A DNA stretch of 64,000 nt from Rhodocyclaceae bacterium (GTDB taxonomy: Bacteria; Pseudomonadota; Gammaproteobacteria; Burkholderiales; Rhodocyclaceae). The stretch spans positions 1 through 64,000 of the forward strand of contig VBWA01000015.1 of the NCBI GenBank assembly GCA_006218025.1. The letters are read 5' to 3'. Positions 33,537 to 43,348 of the stretch are shown here, one piece after another. Every line of letters starts with the position of its first letter. The first letter of the stretch is position 1. Below the pieces are notes generated by a model. That model had not been told where the DNA came from, did no database searches, and saw only the letters and a program-made list of their open reading frames with translations. Both the position numbers and the translations under genes were made by a program.

Positions 33537-34208
33537 TGCCGCCATCCTGTCCCTGAGCCATCGTCCGATCTCCTGGATTTCTTCGAGGCAGACCGAGTGC
33601 GGCATCGGGTATTCATGCCATTCGACCCGATGGCCGTGACGCATCAGGAAGTCCCGCGCACGGATTCCCAGTTCGGGCGATACCACGTCGTCTTCGCTGC
33701 CATGGGCCGCGAAAATTGGCACAGCCTTGTTGGCGACCGTCGCTTCGTCTTCGAGCAGCTGCGGGTTCGGGATGTAAGTCGATAGCGCGATGACGCCGGC
33801 CAGGGTTTCCGCATGGGTCAGTGCCGTCGTATAAGCCATCGCGCCGCCCTGCGAAAAGCCCGCCAGAAAAACCCGCGAGCAAGGCACGCCGCGTTGATTC
33901 TCCCGTTCGATGAGGCGCCGTATCGCCTGTCGCGACGCAATGATTCCAGCAGCGTCAACGGTACGGCTATTGCTATCCAGGGAAACGATGTCGTACCAGG
34001 CCGGCATCACGTAGCCGCCGTTGCAGGTGACCGGCATCTGCGGCGCGTGCGGAAAGACGAAGCGCACGCCGGGGTCGCGAGCCAGGCCCAGCTCCGGCAC
34101 GACCGCTTCGAAATCCGAACCGTCGGCGCCCAAGCCGTGCAGCCAGATCACCGAAAACCGCGGCATTGCGGCGGTCTCTAGCTCGATGGCGGGCAACAAT
34201 TCGTCCAA
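33531..34208 (-). CDS. Carboxylesterase/phospholipase-type alpha/beta hydrolase
   Basis: The 225-residue protein belongs to the small esterase (YpfH/EstB-like) family: VIWLHGLGADGSDF, FPHAPQMPVTCNGGY, the nucleophile elbow LAGFSQGGAMAY (Ser near residue 118), Asp in HGSEDDVVSP and His in YPMPHSVC. It should hydrolyse short-chain esters or lysophospholipids in the cytoplasm. It lies 33 bases downstream of the heme-copper gene on the same strand and may be cotranscribed. Confidence 0.9.
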   Translation of the reverse strand: MDELLPAIELETAAMPRFSVIWLHGLGADGSDFEAVVPELGLARDPGVRFVFPHAPQMPVTCNGGYVMPAWYDIVSLDSNSRTVDAAGIIASRQAIRRLIERENQRGVPCSRVFLAGFSQGGAMAYTTALTHAETLAGVIALSTYIPNPQLLEDEATVANKAVPIFAAHGSEDDVVSPELGIRARDFLMRHGHRVEWHEYPMPHSVCLEEIQEIGRWLRDRMAAS

Positions 34209-34241
34209 GTGGCGTTCCTCGTGCGGTCGATGGAATTGCGG

Positions 34242-35585
34242 CTAGCGCTGCTGTCTGCGCTGCCAGCCGGTCATCGCCTTGAGGCAGACCAGCACGAACA
34301 TGATGCCGCCGATGACGGCGATCAGGCCGCCCAAGCCCATCATGCCCATGCCAATTTTCTGCGGCAGCGTGGTCAGGGCCTGCTCGGCGCCGGCCACCTT
34401 GCGCTGCACGCCGTAGCCGCCGGACCAGGCCAGGCCGAGGATATGAATCAGTTGGCCGCCGCCATAGACGTACGGCTGCCAGCGCGCCATGCGCCCCTCC
34501 ACCACGCCGAAACCCAGTTGCGGCAGCAGCACGTAGGCCAGCCCCATGAAGGCCAGCGTCACGCCGACCGTGGAGCCGTGATAGTGCGCCGGGATCACCA
34601 CGTTGACGCCCTGGATCATGTAGGCCAGCACGCCGCCCACGGCGAACAGCGAGAACGAGGCGATGAAGGCCGACTTCGCCGGATGCGCCGCAGACTTGCG
34701 CGTGGCCCACAGACTGAGGAAGCCGACCAGGATCAGCGGCGCCATGTAGGGATGGCCCCAGATCATCAGCTTGGCGAAGAGTTCCATGTGCGGCAGCTCG
34801 CCCGCCGGAATCGTGAAGTAGATCGCCGGCACCACCAGCAGCGGCAGCGCGGCAATCCAGAACATGGCCGAGAGCGCACGCGGCGAAGCGACTGCCGGCT
34901 GGCCGAGGTGTGCCGCGATCCACAGCCAGGCCACCACCATCAGCAGTGCATGCTGGAACTGCAGCGTATGACCGCCGCCCCAGAACAGCACTTCGAAATA
35001 AATCTTTTCCTCGATCCGCGGCACCACGAGCCAAGACCAGACGAAGGCCGCCAGCGCGAGAAAGCCCGCTACCGCTCCGACGAAGGCGCCGAGTTGCAGC
35101 GGCGCGCCGAAGAAAGGACGCGGCCAGGTGGTAATCAGCGCGCGCAGCACGGCGAGGCTGAAACCCGCGCCGCAAATCCACAGCGAGGCGTAAAAGGTGT
35201 TTTGCTGCAACACCGGGATGTAGTTGTTGAGCACCGGCACGGCGCCCGGCAGGAAGGGCGAAACCGTCATCACCGCGGTGCCGACCGCAGCCAGCGCGAA
35301 ACCGGCCCAGCCCAGCCACGCCACGCCGCCGCGGCCAACGGCACTCCAGATCACGGCGGCAAACGCCATGAACCAAATTGCCACGGAAAGGTCCACGTGG
35401 ACCACCAACGCGGAGCGGAAGAAGTCCTTCAGCGGGAATACGTCCTGGATGCCCGGCGTGCGCGACAGCACCAGCAGGATGGCGAGCAGGCCGGAACCGA
35501 TCAGCGCCATCAGCCCCAACCATAACCATGCCCGGGCAAGCGTTTTTGGCGCCCCTTCGGCAACCGTGACGATATGCGAATTCAC
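34242..35585 (-). CDS. Single-subunit heme-copper superfamily protein, gNOR-like
   Basis: The 447-residue protein has about twelve spans and superfamily heme ligands: His63 (VVHVDLSVAIW) and His334/His336 (IPAHYHGSTVGVTLAFMG). Helix VI reads FWGGGHTLQFQH (His206): the oxidase Tyr position is Phe210 and a Gln209 precedes it. The adjacent His-His pair of helix VII is not found; instead a region with GELPHMELF is present. These changes argue against O2 reduction and toward a noncanonical NO reductase such as the gNOR/sNOR groups, from family knowledge. The start is GTG 35585. A SCO gene diverges from it across 86 bases, implying linked copper supply. Confidence 0.8.
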   Translation of the reverse strand: MNSHIVTVAEGAPKTLARAWLWLGLMALIGSGLLAILLVLSRTPGIQDVFPLKDFFRSALVVHVDLSVAIWFMAFAAVIWSAVGRGGVAWLGWAGFALAAVGTAVMTVSPFLPGAVPVLNNYIPVLQQNTFYASLWICGAGFSLAVLRALITTWPRPFFGAPLQLGAFVGAVAGFLALAAFVWSWLVVPRIEEKIYFEVLFWGGGHTLQFQHALLMVVAWLWIAAHLGQPAVASPRALSAMFWIAALPLLVVPAIYFTIPAGELPHMELFAKLMIWGHPYMAPLILVGFLSLWATRKSAAHPAKSAFIASFSLFAVGGVLAYMIQGVNVVIPAHYHGSTVGVTLAFMGLAYVLLPQLGFGVVEGRMARWQPYVYGGGQLIHILGLAWSGGYGVQRKVAGAEQALTTLPQKIGMGMMGLGGLIAVIGGIMFVLVCLKAMTGWQRRQQR

Positions 35586-35671
35586 TATGACCCCGTAAAA
35601 AATGTGGAAGTGTGCGGCAAGGCCGAATGGTACACTGAACGCCCTTCTGACACCCCTGCATCAGGCCTTCC

Positions 35672-36253
35672 ATGAAACTGCTGTCGGCGTTTTTTTTCTG
35701 CATTGCCACGCTGCTCGCCGGGTGTTCCGAGCCGACGCACTTCGTCTCCACCGATCTCTCGGCGGTTGATTGGGGCAAGGATTTCAACCTCACCGATCAC
35801 AACGGAAAGGCACGCCGCCTCGCTGATTTTCAGGGCAAGGCCGTCGTAGTGTTCTTCGGCTATACCCAGTGCCCCGACGTCTGCCCCACCACGCTGTCGA
35901 TCATGCGCGAGACGATGAGGCTGCTCGGTGACGATGCCAAACGCGTGCAGGTGCTGTTCGTCACCATCGACCCGGCGCGCGATACCGCCGCCTTGCTGGC
36001 CCAGTACGTACCTGCGTTCGACCCGAGCTTCCTCGGCCTGTATGCCGACGAAAAGACCACCGCCGCCGTGGCGAAGGACTTCAAGGTGTTCTATGCCAAA
36101 CAACCGGGATCGACGCCCGGCAGCTACAGCGTCGACCACTCCACCGGCAGCTATGCCTTCGACCCGCAGGGGAAACTGCGACTGCTCATACGGCATGGCG
36201 AGAGCCCCGCCAACGTCGCCGCCGATTTGAAACTGCTGCTGGCCGGCAAATAA
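35672..36253 (+). CDS. SCO1/SenC-type lipoprotein
   Basis: The 193-residue protein has a lipoprotein signal (ATLLAGCSEP), a thioredoxin fold with CPDVCP (CxxxC copper motif) and His in YSVDHSTGSYAFD. SCO proteins insert copper into, or reduce, CuA and related centres. It is one of three SCO genes in the window (others at 25543 and 62294). It is divergent from the gNOR-like gene, whose maturation is the probable task. An A-rich stretch before the ATG may hold overlapping divergent promoters. Confidence 0.92.
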   Translation: MKLLSAFFFCIATLLAGCSEPTHFVSTDLSAVDWGKDFNLTDHNGKARRLADFQGKAVVVFFGYTQCPDVCPTTLSIMRETMRLLGDDAKRVQVLFVTIDPARDTAALLAQYVPAFDPSFLGLYADEKTTAAVAKDFKVFYAKQPGSTPGSYSVDHSTGSYAFDPQGKLRLLIRHGESPANVAADLKLLLAGK

Positions 36254-36303
36254 CGGACATGACTTTGACAGGCATCCCTGAGCATGAAAGTCATGCCCGT
36301 CTT

Positions 36304-36342
36304 CCCTCTCCCCCAACCCCTCTCCCGCAAGGGGAGAGGGGA
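36304..36342. repeat. CCCTCTCCC palindromic repeat
   Basis: CCCCTCTCCC and GGGGAGAGGGG form a strong hairpin preceded by a second CCCTCTCCCCC block. This is a commonly dispersed intergenic repeat type. It sits in the 139-base gap between the SCO gene and the DUF1318-like gene and could work as a terminator stem. Confidence 0.7.
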
Positions 36343-36392
36343 GCGTCGAGAGTCGCAGGCGCGACTTTCACGTTAAATCACAAGGACTCCCG

Positions 36393-36830
36393 ATGAAACA
36401 ACTCGTGCTACTGCTTGCCTGCCTAGCGCTGCCCGTCGCGGCGGCCGAACCCGCCAAAGACGCTGCCAAGGCCCCCATCAATCTGGACATCGGCACGCCG
36501 ACGGTGATTGTCGTCAAGCACGCGCTGGCGCAGCGCACTTCGCGCCTTGTGCGCTTTTACGAAGCCGGCGAAATCGGCCTGGGCAAGGATGGCTTCATCT
36601 ACCTGCGCGACGGCGTCAAAATGTCGCTGGCCAAACGCCAGATCGCGGAAAAGCTGATCGACATCGAGAACGAGGAACGCAAGGCGCTGATCCAGGCGCT
36701 CGCCGACAGCAACGGCCGGCGCGACGCCGAGCCGGAAATATGGCAACTGATGCGCGAGCGCTGGCACAAGCAGTGGAAGTCCGGCTGGTGGCTGCGCGAC
36801 GCGGAAGGCAAGTGGAGCAGGAAACCCTGA
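36393..36830 (+). CDS. YdbL-like (DUF1318) periplasmic protein
   Basis: The 145-residue product has a signal peptide (ACLALPVAAAEP), then a helical domain: ALAQRTSRLVRFYEAGEIGL, a G-x-DG-x-I-x-LR segment and AEKLIDIENEERKALIQAL. It resembles YdbL/DUF1318, whose function is unknown. The match is from general pattern, without alignment. The C-terminal segment is unusually Trp-rich (IWQLMRERWHKQWKSGWWL). The pyruvate kinase-like gene starts 9 bases later, so the two are probably cotranscribed. Confidence 0.7.
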   Translation: MKQLVLLLACLALPVAAAEPAKDAAKAPINLDIGTPTVIVVKHALAQRTSRLVRFYEAGEIGLGKDGFIYLRDGVKMSLAKRQIAEKLIDIENEERKALIQALADSNGRRDAEPEIWQLMRERWHKQWKSGWWLRDAEGKWSRKP

Positions 36831-36839
36831 TCCGACACC

Positions 36840-38801
36840 ATGCCAGCGCAGACTCCTCCTTCCACGAAAAAGGCACAGGCCAGGCGCAGCACTGACAAGG
36901 CGGCACTGAGCCCTGCCGCCGCTGCGGGCCGGCAGTCCGAAGAGCCCTGGGATGAGACCGCCTGCGATGCCATCATCGAGCAGTTGTGGACCTTGCGCGG
37001 CAAATTGCTGGCCTACGAAAAGAGCCTGGCGCCCCATCTGGAGACCCTCGACCCCGGCTATCGGACGAGTGCCCGCAATTTCGCCCACTACCTGCGCTTG
37101 CGCCAGAGCGACCGTCGCCCGCTGCAGGAATCGCTGGCCCGCGTCGGCCTGTCTTCGCTCGGGCGCGCCGAATCCCACGTTCTGGCCAATCTCGACAAGG
37201 TGCTCGGCATCCTGCACCGGATGACAGGCAAGCCCTGGCACCCCCCGCGGGAGGATGAACCGGTGGGCATGGAGAGCAGCCGCAAACTGCTCGAACGGCA
37301 CACCGACGAACTGCTCGGGGCACCGCCGCCGGAAAGAGCCGTGCGCATCATGGTCACCTTGTCGACGGAAGCGGCCGCAGACTATGGCCTGATACGGCAA
37401 CTGGTCCAGTCCGGAATGGACATCGCCCGCATCAATTGCGCCCACGACGGGCCGGACGAATGGCGCGCCATGGCCGCCAACGTGCGCCGCGCGGCGAAGG
37501 CGGAACGGCGCCCGGTGCGCATCCTCATGGATGTCGGCGGACCGAAGCTGCGCACCGGCGCCCTTCCCGCAGGCGCCGCCGTCCTCAAACTGCGGCCTCA
37601 GCGCGACGAGTTCGGCCGGGTCGTGATGCCCTGCCTCGTCGGCTTGCGCGCCAGCGGCGCCAGCCTGCCGGTGACGGGTGCGTCGGCCCATGTCGGCGTC
37701 GACGCGGCGTGGCTCGAACAGCTGGAACTGGGCGATCACCTCGACCTCACCGACGCACGCGGCGCCAGGCGCAGTCTCCGGGTGGTGCTGCGGGAAGAGG
37801 GCGGCGCCCTCGCGGAGTGTGCGCGGACCGCCTATCTGGTCGCGGAAACCCGACTCAAGCGGCGGCGCAAGGGTGCCCGTCCGCGAAGCAGCAGCGTGTC
37901 CGATCTGCCGAGTCCGGAGGGAACATTGCAGCTGGTGCGCGGCGGAATCCTGCACCTGACACGCGACGCCAATCACGCGCCGGTTTTCAAATCGAAGAGA
38001 AAGCAGCAGCTTCCCGTTCCCGCCGTGGCGTGTACCCTGCCCGAGATATTCAAGGACGTCTGCGTCGGCGAACGCATCTGGTTCGACGACGGACGCATAG
38101 GCGGCGTGATCCGGCGCGTCGAAGCGAACTGGCTGGAGGTGGAAATCACCCATGCCCGGGACTGCGGCGAAAAGCTCGCCAGCGACAAGGGCATCAACCT
38201 CCCGGACAGCCAGCTCAAGCTCCCGGCCCTGACCGCGAAGGACCTCGAAGATCTGGCCGTCGTCGCGCAGGAGGCGGACCTGGTCGGCCTTTCATTCGTG
38301 CAGCGTGCCAGCGACATAGCGGCCTTGCGGGCCGGCCTTGCCCAGCTTGGCAAGCCGGACCTCGGCATCGTGCTCAAGATCGAAACGCGACGGGCCTTCG
38401 AAAATCTTCCGGAGCTGTTCTTCTCGGCGATGGCGAGCAAGGCGGCGGGAATCATGATCGCGCGCGGCGACCTGGCCGTCGAATGCGGCTATGAACGCCT
38501 TGCCGAGGTTCAGGAGGAAATCCTCTGGGCAGCGGAAGCGGCGCACATGCCGGTGATCTGGGCCACCCAGGTTCTGGAAACGCTGGCCAAGACCGGCTTG
38601 CCCTCGCGCGCCGAAATCACCGACGCCGCGATGGGCGAGCGGGCGGAATGCGTGATGCTCAACAAGGGTCCGCACATCGCCGAGGCCATGCGCACCCTGA
38701 ACGACATTCTGCGTCGCATGCAGGCGCATCAGGCCAAGAAGCGGTCGCTCCTGCGCGCATTGCGCGCGTGGACGCTGCCGTCGGATATCAAGAGCCAGTA
38801 G
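36840..38801 (+). CDS. Pyruvate kinase-like protein (long atypical form)
   Basis: The 653-residue protein has an N-terminal extension of about 170 residues, including an LQESLARVGLSSLGRAE helical segment. A pyruvate kinase core follows: IMVTLSTEAAADYGLI, GMDIARINCAHDGPDEW, ILMDVGGPKLRTG, then after a long insert LTAKDLEDL, GLSFVQRASD, LKIETRRAFENL, MIARGDLAVECGYERL and PVIWATQVLETLAKTGLPSRAEITDAA. The substrate and metal ligands (Lys of LKIE, Glu, Asp) are kept. The usual C-terminal allosteric domain is absent. Similar long forms occur in other proteobacteria and cyanobacteria. It probably makes pyruvate and ATP from phosphoenolpyruvate. Confidence 0.85.
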   Translation: MPAQTPPSTKKAQARRSTDKAALSPAAAAGRQSEEPWDETACDAIIEQLWTLRGKLLAYEKSLAPHLETLDPGYRTSARNFAHYLRLRQSDRRPLQESLARVGLSSLGRAESHVLANLDKVLGILHRMTGKPWHPPREDEPVGMESSRKLLERHTDELLGAPPPERAVRIMVTLSTEAAADYGLIRQLVQSGMDIARINCAHDGPDEWRAMAANVRRAAKAERRPVRILMDVGGPKLRTGALPAGAAVLKLRPQRDEFGRVVMPCLVGLRASGASLPVTGASAHVGVDAAWLEQLELGDHLDLTDARGARRSLRVVLREEGGALAECARTAYLVAETRLKRRRKGARPRSSSVSDLPSPEGTLQLVRGGILHLTRDANHAPVFKSKRKQQLPVPAVACTLPEIFKDVCVGERIWFDDGRIGGVIRRVEANWLEVEITHARDCGEKLASDKGINLPDSQLKLPALTAKDLEDLAVVAQEADLVGLSFVQRASDIAALRAGLAQLGKPDLGIVLKIETRRAFENLPELFFSAMASKAAGIMIARGDLAVECGYERLAEVQEEILWAAEAAHMPVIWATQVLETLAKTGLPSRAEITDAAMGERAECVMLNKGPHIAEAMRTLNDILRRMQAHQAKKRSLLRALRAWTLPSDIKSQ

Positions 38802-38867
38802 CGCGAACGGCTCGCGGCCCGGAATCAAACCGCGCAGCGCGGGATTGATTGATGCGACAGCAAGAAT

Positions 38868-38891
38868 CGCCGTCCCGCCAGCGCCGACTTT
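38868..38891 (-). repeat. Dispersed micro-repeat copy downstream of the pyruvate kinase gene
   Basis: On the minus strand it reads AAAGTCGGCGCTGGCGGG then ACGGCGATT, followed by a short stem (GACGGC...GCTGTC), nearly the same as the copy at 6045. The remaining part of the 341-base gap 38802-39142 shows no gene. Confidence 0.75.
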
Positions 38892-39142
38892 CCGGAACAG
38901 TGCAAGCCCGCACATATTGATCCGCAGCCGACCCCTGCTCGCCGAAAGGCTACCGTTCCGATTGAGCGCCTGACTGAAGGGCAAGTCCCTGCCAAGCGCG
39001 ACCGGTCAGCAAACTTAGCAGGAACGGCTGCTGATCGGCCGAAGCGGTCAATCGCCCGAGCACTCGACACAAGCTAACCCGATGTCCGCTGTACATGCTC
39101 CCGTTGAGCGTCGTCAATGTCATCGCCTCGAGGATAGCGAAA

Positions 39143-40498
39143 TCAAATCCAAGCGTAGCGCAGGTCCTTTTGCCACATTACGACGTCAATTCGTCTTGCC
39201 AGTGCATGAGCACATCCCACCGCAACGGCATGTTCGTGGAACATTCGTTGATCGGCCACAATCTCGCTTACTTGCTGCTTCCCCGAGCTGAACTCACAAA
39301 TCTCCATAATGTGAGAAACATCGTTCGCACGGTCCTGTCCGATCTCCTCGGTGATAACAAGAATGTATCGTGATGGCAATACGGATGCCTTAGTGCGCTC
39401 CCGGGATGTCTGAAGAAGGATTTGTATGCGTTTTTCGAACAATGTATGGGCATAGTGGTGTATCGGAGCATCCATTCCCTCAGGTTGTTCCTGCGCCCAT
39501 ATTGTCCAGTCGTCAAAGGTGATCGGAACCAAGACAAGCGGCTTTAGCTCGCATATACGTTCGGCGCGCGCGCGTTGTTGCTGCCATTCGTTAAAGCTAT
39601 TCCCGAGCCAAGGGGGGTACGCGAGACCTTGCCTAAATCGCTCCCATTGTTCATACGATAGTTCGGCAAAAATCGTGGCTACAGGTGGGCAGCGCGACAG
39701 ACCGGTCGAGTTTTTTCGCGGCCGACCGTTTCGAAAGAATTTGGACTTACTACCAATCGGAGGAGCTGGTTTTACGTACGTAACACCGTCCACGTCAAAC
39801 TCAGTATCGATGACCGGCCCTTTGGTGCTATCGCTGTCTTGCTGGCCCTGAATTAGTGCTGTCATGCGCTTCGTCGCCAACGCATCCCATCCCGCTTTCA
39901 GTCGTTCGAACGGAGCGAGCGGACGGTCGAGCCTTATTGGGATGTAGTTGATAGGCCAGAGGAAGAAACTGTCGAACGTATCGCTGTAGAAGTAGCAACC
40001 CGACACGATAACGCCATCTATGTTCGAGGTATCGTTCGTAACTCGGTGTACGATCAGCTTCGTCAGACTCTCATTGTCGAGGGCGGTATAGCCGTTGTTT
40101 ACGATCCACAGCACCGACATACTCGATGAAGGGAATTCAGTTCTCGATTGTCTGAGTTGATGCTTTGCTGACCGAACAGCATTCTTTACCGGGCCCTCCA
40201 TCGCCCGGTCGAATTCGCGTCGAGCAGTTTCTGGCAGCGCATTCGGGTCTAGGACGACCACTGGCCGGCTGGGTGAACAGTGGGATCTGAACAGAGAGGC
40301 CAATCTAGCTTGGCGCTCCTGTTTCTTCAGTCCATTCTCTTCTAAGATCTTCAGTTCGATGACAGCATCGCCAAGAATATAGTCGGCCCCGCGTTTGTCG
40401 CGGCGATCTGCGTTCTTATGTGCGCGATCCCCCCCGGCGGAGACGATTACTCCATCGATCTCGCCCTCTGATATCAGCTGTATGCAGAAGTGCTCCAT
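39143..40498 (-). CDS. Unknown protein with putative restriction-endonuclease-like N-terminus
   Basis: The 451-residue protein has no recognised family. Near residues 38-52, GADYILGDAVIELKILEE has the Asp-x(n)-Glu-x-Lys spacing of PD-(D/E)XK nucleases, preceded by a Glu-rich helix. The middle carries hydrophobic beta segments (SVLWIVNNGYTAL, DGVIVSGCYFYSD) and the C-terminal part is helical with LVLVPITFDDW. GC content is lower than in neighbours. It is divergent from the SEC-C protein (91 bases apart), with a shared promoter region. A defence or nucleic-acid-processing role is an inference. Confidence 0.6.
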   Translation of the reverse strand: MEHFCIQLISEGEIDGVIVSAGGDRAHKNADRRDKRGADYILGDAVIELKILEENGLKKQERQARLASLFRSHCSPSRPVVVLDPNALPETARREFDRAMEGPVKNAVRSAKHQLRQSRTEFPSSSMSVLWIVNNGYTALDNESLTKLIVHRVTNDTSNIDGVIVSGCYFYSDTFDSFFLWPINYIPIRLDRPLAPFERLKAGWDALATKRMTALIQGQQDSDSTKGPVIDTEFDVDGVTYVKPAPPIGSKSKFFRNGRPRKNSTGLSRCPPVATIFAELSYEQWERFRQGLAYPPWLGNSFNEWQQQRARAERICELKPLVLVPITFDDWTIWAQEQPEGMDAPIHHYAHTLFEKRIQILLQTSRERTKASVLPSRYILVITEEIGQDRANDVSHIMEICEFSSGKQQVSEIVADQRMFHEHAVAVGCAHALARRIDVVMWQKDLRYAWI

Positions 40499-40589
40499 CT
40501 TCAGCTCAGAACGTATAGCCAGTAGTATTGCTCGGTAGCGACATTATGTTGTAAGGATGGTGAATTCGTACAAATAGCCGGGGAACTCG

Positions 40590-43040
40590 ATGCGCAAGAA
40601 GAAAAAGATAGTGGCGGACGACGGCTTTGAAATCGGCCCATTCAGGATGATGCGATTCGGGAAAATGAATGTTCTTCAGAATCGCATGAGCAAGGACCAA
40701 CACGCCCAATTCATGGAGCGTCTAGCAAGCCGCCATCAAGAGGTCTGCGATGAGATCGATGCAGCAGTTTGGCGCATTGCAGCTACCGTTGCTAGGTTCA
40801 GTCCGCTTTCCCTTTTGCATCGTGCTTACTGGGAGTATCTGCCCAGTGCGATGGGGGTATGTTCAGAAATTGAAATCGGAAGGGAAGGGCTCGAAAAGCG
40901 ATTCATTGTTGAATATCTGCAAAGCGTGATTTGCGCAGTCGCGCCCATGGCCGTGCAAGACGAGCAGCCTACTGAAGATGAATGGAAGGCGCTGACAACA
41001 GATATTGCAGGCCTCCTGAATAAGATTCTTTCCGAATACTTCATGACTCATACGGCGTGGGCCAAACGCAACGATGTCGACTTCGACGAGCAGCGAGAGA
41101 AATTTTCGGTGGAGGCACAGATTCATTGGCTTGGAGTGCGGGGGGATCGCTACTTATGTCATGACCTTCCGCATTTTCACGATCTGCTGTCGCCTCATGA
41201 CACCGAGTTTGTGCATCTATTCGGCATTTCTTCAGAGGAAATACTTCGTGGCATAGAGCGGATCATCCGAAATTTCACTCGAGGGCCGCGAGATGCAATG
41301 GAGGAACTAGACACCTTCCAACACCAAATGTTCGACGCACTTCACGAGTACGAGGATTCGACTGGTGACACCCGTGCCCCCGCCGACTTGATGGACAAGG
41401 TGATCCGAGAAAATGGGTGGCAGGAATGGCGTGACAAGGTTCTTGAAGATGCGATTGGCTGCGGTCTTTTTGACATGGAGGCTGCCACAGGTTGGCCTAG
41501 AACATTACTCGATAGTCTTTCTTGGCAGCCCGGTGAGGACGCTGCCTTCCTTGCGGCCGGCGCATTCTGCGGCTGGCCTTTGCGGGTATTGCCTATCTGG
41601 AAACGGCCCTTCATTAAGATTGACGGTCGTTATTACGCCTTCAGTATTTATGCGCTTACGGACCACGGGTATCGAATCTTCCAGCGGACCCTCGTGAACC
41701 TCGACCCGGCATATAGAGAGACCTGGAACGTGCGCCAGAAAGAAGTTTCCGAGGCGCTTCCGCTCTCCCTCTTGAGTCGCCTGCTCCCCACCGCGAAGAC
41801 GCATCAGTCGGTGTACTACAAGTGGCCTATAGGGCCAAGTGGGACGAAACAATGGTGCGAGACCGACGGGCTGCTAATTTATGACGACCACCTGATCGTG
41901 TTAGAGGTAAAGGCCGGAGCCTTTACCCATACTCCGCCCAGCTCTGACTTTCCCGCCCACATAGAGTCTCTTGACGCATTGCTACGTGCGCCGTCCGAGC
42001 AGACAGATCGATTCTGTGCCTATCTTGAGAGTGAGCCACGGGTAGCAATATACGATTCCGAACACCGTCAGATTGGAGTGCTCGAGCAAGGCAGTTTTCG
42101 GTGCATCACGCGCTGCTGTGTCACGTTGGATCAGCTTACGGAGTTCGCTGCAAGGGCAGAGAATCTGAACGAACTAGGTGTCAACGTTGGCAGTAGTCCT
42201 GTTTGGACGGTTTCTGTTGACGACCTTCGTGTGTTCGCTGACGTCATCGATAACCCTCTGATCTTTTGCCATTTCCTAGAACAGCGAGCGAAGGCCTTTT
42301 TATCGCCTGCACTACAGACCGACGACGAACTGGATCACCTTGCGTTGTACCTTTCCCACAATCACTACTCGACCTACGCGGAAGATTTTGAGTTTGACAC
42401 GCCCGTTCATTGGCACGGATACAGAGAGGGGCTCGATAGGTATTTTTCCGCGAAGGTGGGTGGCGACCCAAGTGACGTACCAGGCCAGCCGATACCGACG
42501 CGTCTGAGAGAAGTTATTGACGCTCTTGCACGAGCCAATGCCTCCGGCCGATGCAAGGCGGCGGCATGGATACTAGACATGGGCGGAGACTTCCGAATCC
42601 AAGCGAGCACCCTGATTGATCAGGTGTTAGAAGAGCAGCAACGACTTGGACGGCAAAAGCCCGCCACCTGCGTCGGGGAAATACCAATTACGTTCTATTG
42701 CTCAGTGGAAGGTGTTGTCCGCCATGATGACCACCTTGTGAAACTGCATACGCTAGCCACACTTAAACTTTCGCGTGAGTCCGAGCGTTTAGCGCTGAAA
42801 CTTGACTACTCCCCCGACAAGCGCCTCCAAGCGGTTAGTCCGATCTTTTTTTCCGACAGAGATGTTGAAACCGTCGACGAAAAGGAACTGGCCGGTTATT
42901 CACAGCGTATGGTCGATAAGCGATTCCAAGCTCACTTCGCAAAAACGGGGCGGCACAAAATCGGCCGAAATCAGCCCTGCCCATGTGGAAGTGGGAAGAA
43001 ATACAAGAGATGCTGCGGGGCACCGTCATTCGTGCGCTGA
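40590..43040 (+). CDS. Large SEC-C motif protein with putative PD-(D/E)XK nuclease domain
   Basis: The 816-residue protein starts [18 protein letters not shown]. Near residue 430, [21 protein letters not shown] fits the nuclease pattern Asp...Glu-x-Lys (D in ETDGLL, E and K in LEVKAG). The C-terminus is a SEC-C zinc motif ([20 protein letters not shown]). The N-terminal 300 residues are helical with no known motif. SEC-C tails occur in many mobile-element and defence-related proteins. The gene has lower GC than its surroundings and is paired with a divergent unknown gene. Function unknown; a nuclease-based defence protein is my best guess. Confidence 0.65.
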   Translation: MRKKKKIVADDGFEIGPFRMMRFGKMNVLQNRMSKDQHAQFMERLASRHQEVCDEIDAAVWRIAATVARFSPLSLLHRAYWEYLPSAMGVCSEIEIGREGLEKRFIVEYLQSVICAVAPMAVQDEQPTEDEWKALTTDIAGLLNKILSEYFMTHTAWAKRNDVDFDEQREKFSVEAQIHWLGVRGDRYLCHDLPHFHDLLSPHDTEFVHLFGISSEEILRGIERIIRNFTRGPRDAMEELDTFQHQMFDALHEYEDSTGDTRAPADLMDKVIRENGWQEWRDKVLEDAIGCGLFDMEAATGWPRTLLDSLSWQPGEDAAFLAAGAFCGWPLRVLPIWKRPFIKIDGRYYAFSIYALTDHGYRIFQRTLVNLDPAYRETWNVRQKEVSEALPLSLLSRLLPTAKTHQSVYYKWPIGPSGTKQWCETDGLLIYDDHLIVLEVKAGAFTHTPPSSDFPAHIESLDALLRAPSEQTDRFCAYLESEPRVAIYDSEHRQIGVLEQGSFRCITRCCVTLDQLTEFAARAENLNELGVNVGSSPVWTVSVDDLRVFADVIDNPLIFCHFLEQRAKAFLSPALQTDDELDHLALYLSHNHYSTYAEDFEFDTPVHWHGYREGLDRYFSAKVGGDPSDVPGQPIPTRLREVIDALARANASGRCKAAAWILDMGGDFRIQASTLIDQVLEEQQRLGRQKPATCVGEIPITFYCSVEGVVRHDDHLVKLHTLATLKLSRESERLALKLDYSPDKRLQAVSPIFFSDRDVETVDEKELAGYSQRMVDKRFQAHFAKTGRHKIGRNQPCPCGSGKKYKRCCGAPSFVR

Positions 43041-43174
43041 GGACCATCAATTTGCCGACCGCCGCACTTCCATGTGGCATCTATCTTCAATAGTATGTGC
43101 TTGACATCATCGCTGCAAAGCGGTCTTTCAGGACTCGCTTGAACTTTCCCGCCACCGTCCGCAATGGCCGAATA

Positions 43175-43203
43175 ACCGCCGTATCGCCAGCGCCGACTTT
43201 CGG
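43175..43203 (-). repeat. Dispersed micro-repeat copy beside the accessory island
   Basis: The minus strand reads AAAGTCGGCGCTGGCGAT then ACGGCGGT, one of the closest copies to the consensus. The surrounding gap 43041-43348 contains no gene that I can support. Confidence 0.8.
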
Positions 43204-43348
43204 CGTTGGGCAGTACGACCGTTGTCGCCGACAACCCGACGCTCTCACTGCCTCGCTTCGAGCTCGCCATCTGCAGATACAAGGCCTTCACCTTCTCCCC
43301 CGTGCAGGGAATCCCCGGCCTGGGCCTCGTTCATGGCCGCAGGCCGGC

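Noticed and set aside
33973-35793. A 606-codon minus-strand frame overlapping the gNOR-like gene
   Set aside because: The 34242-35585 frame has membrane spans and heme ligands; the longer frame is Arg/Gly-rich shadow sequence.
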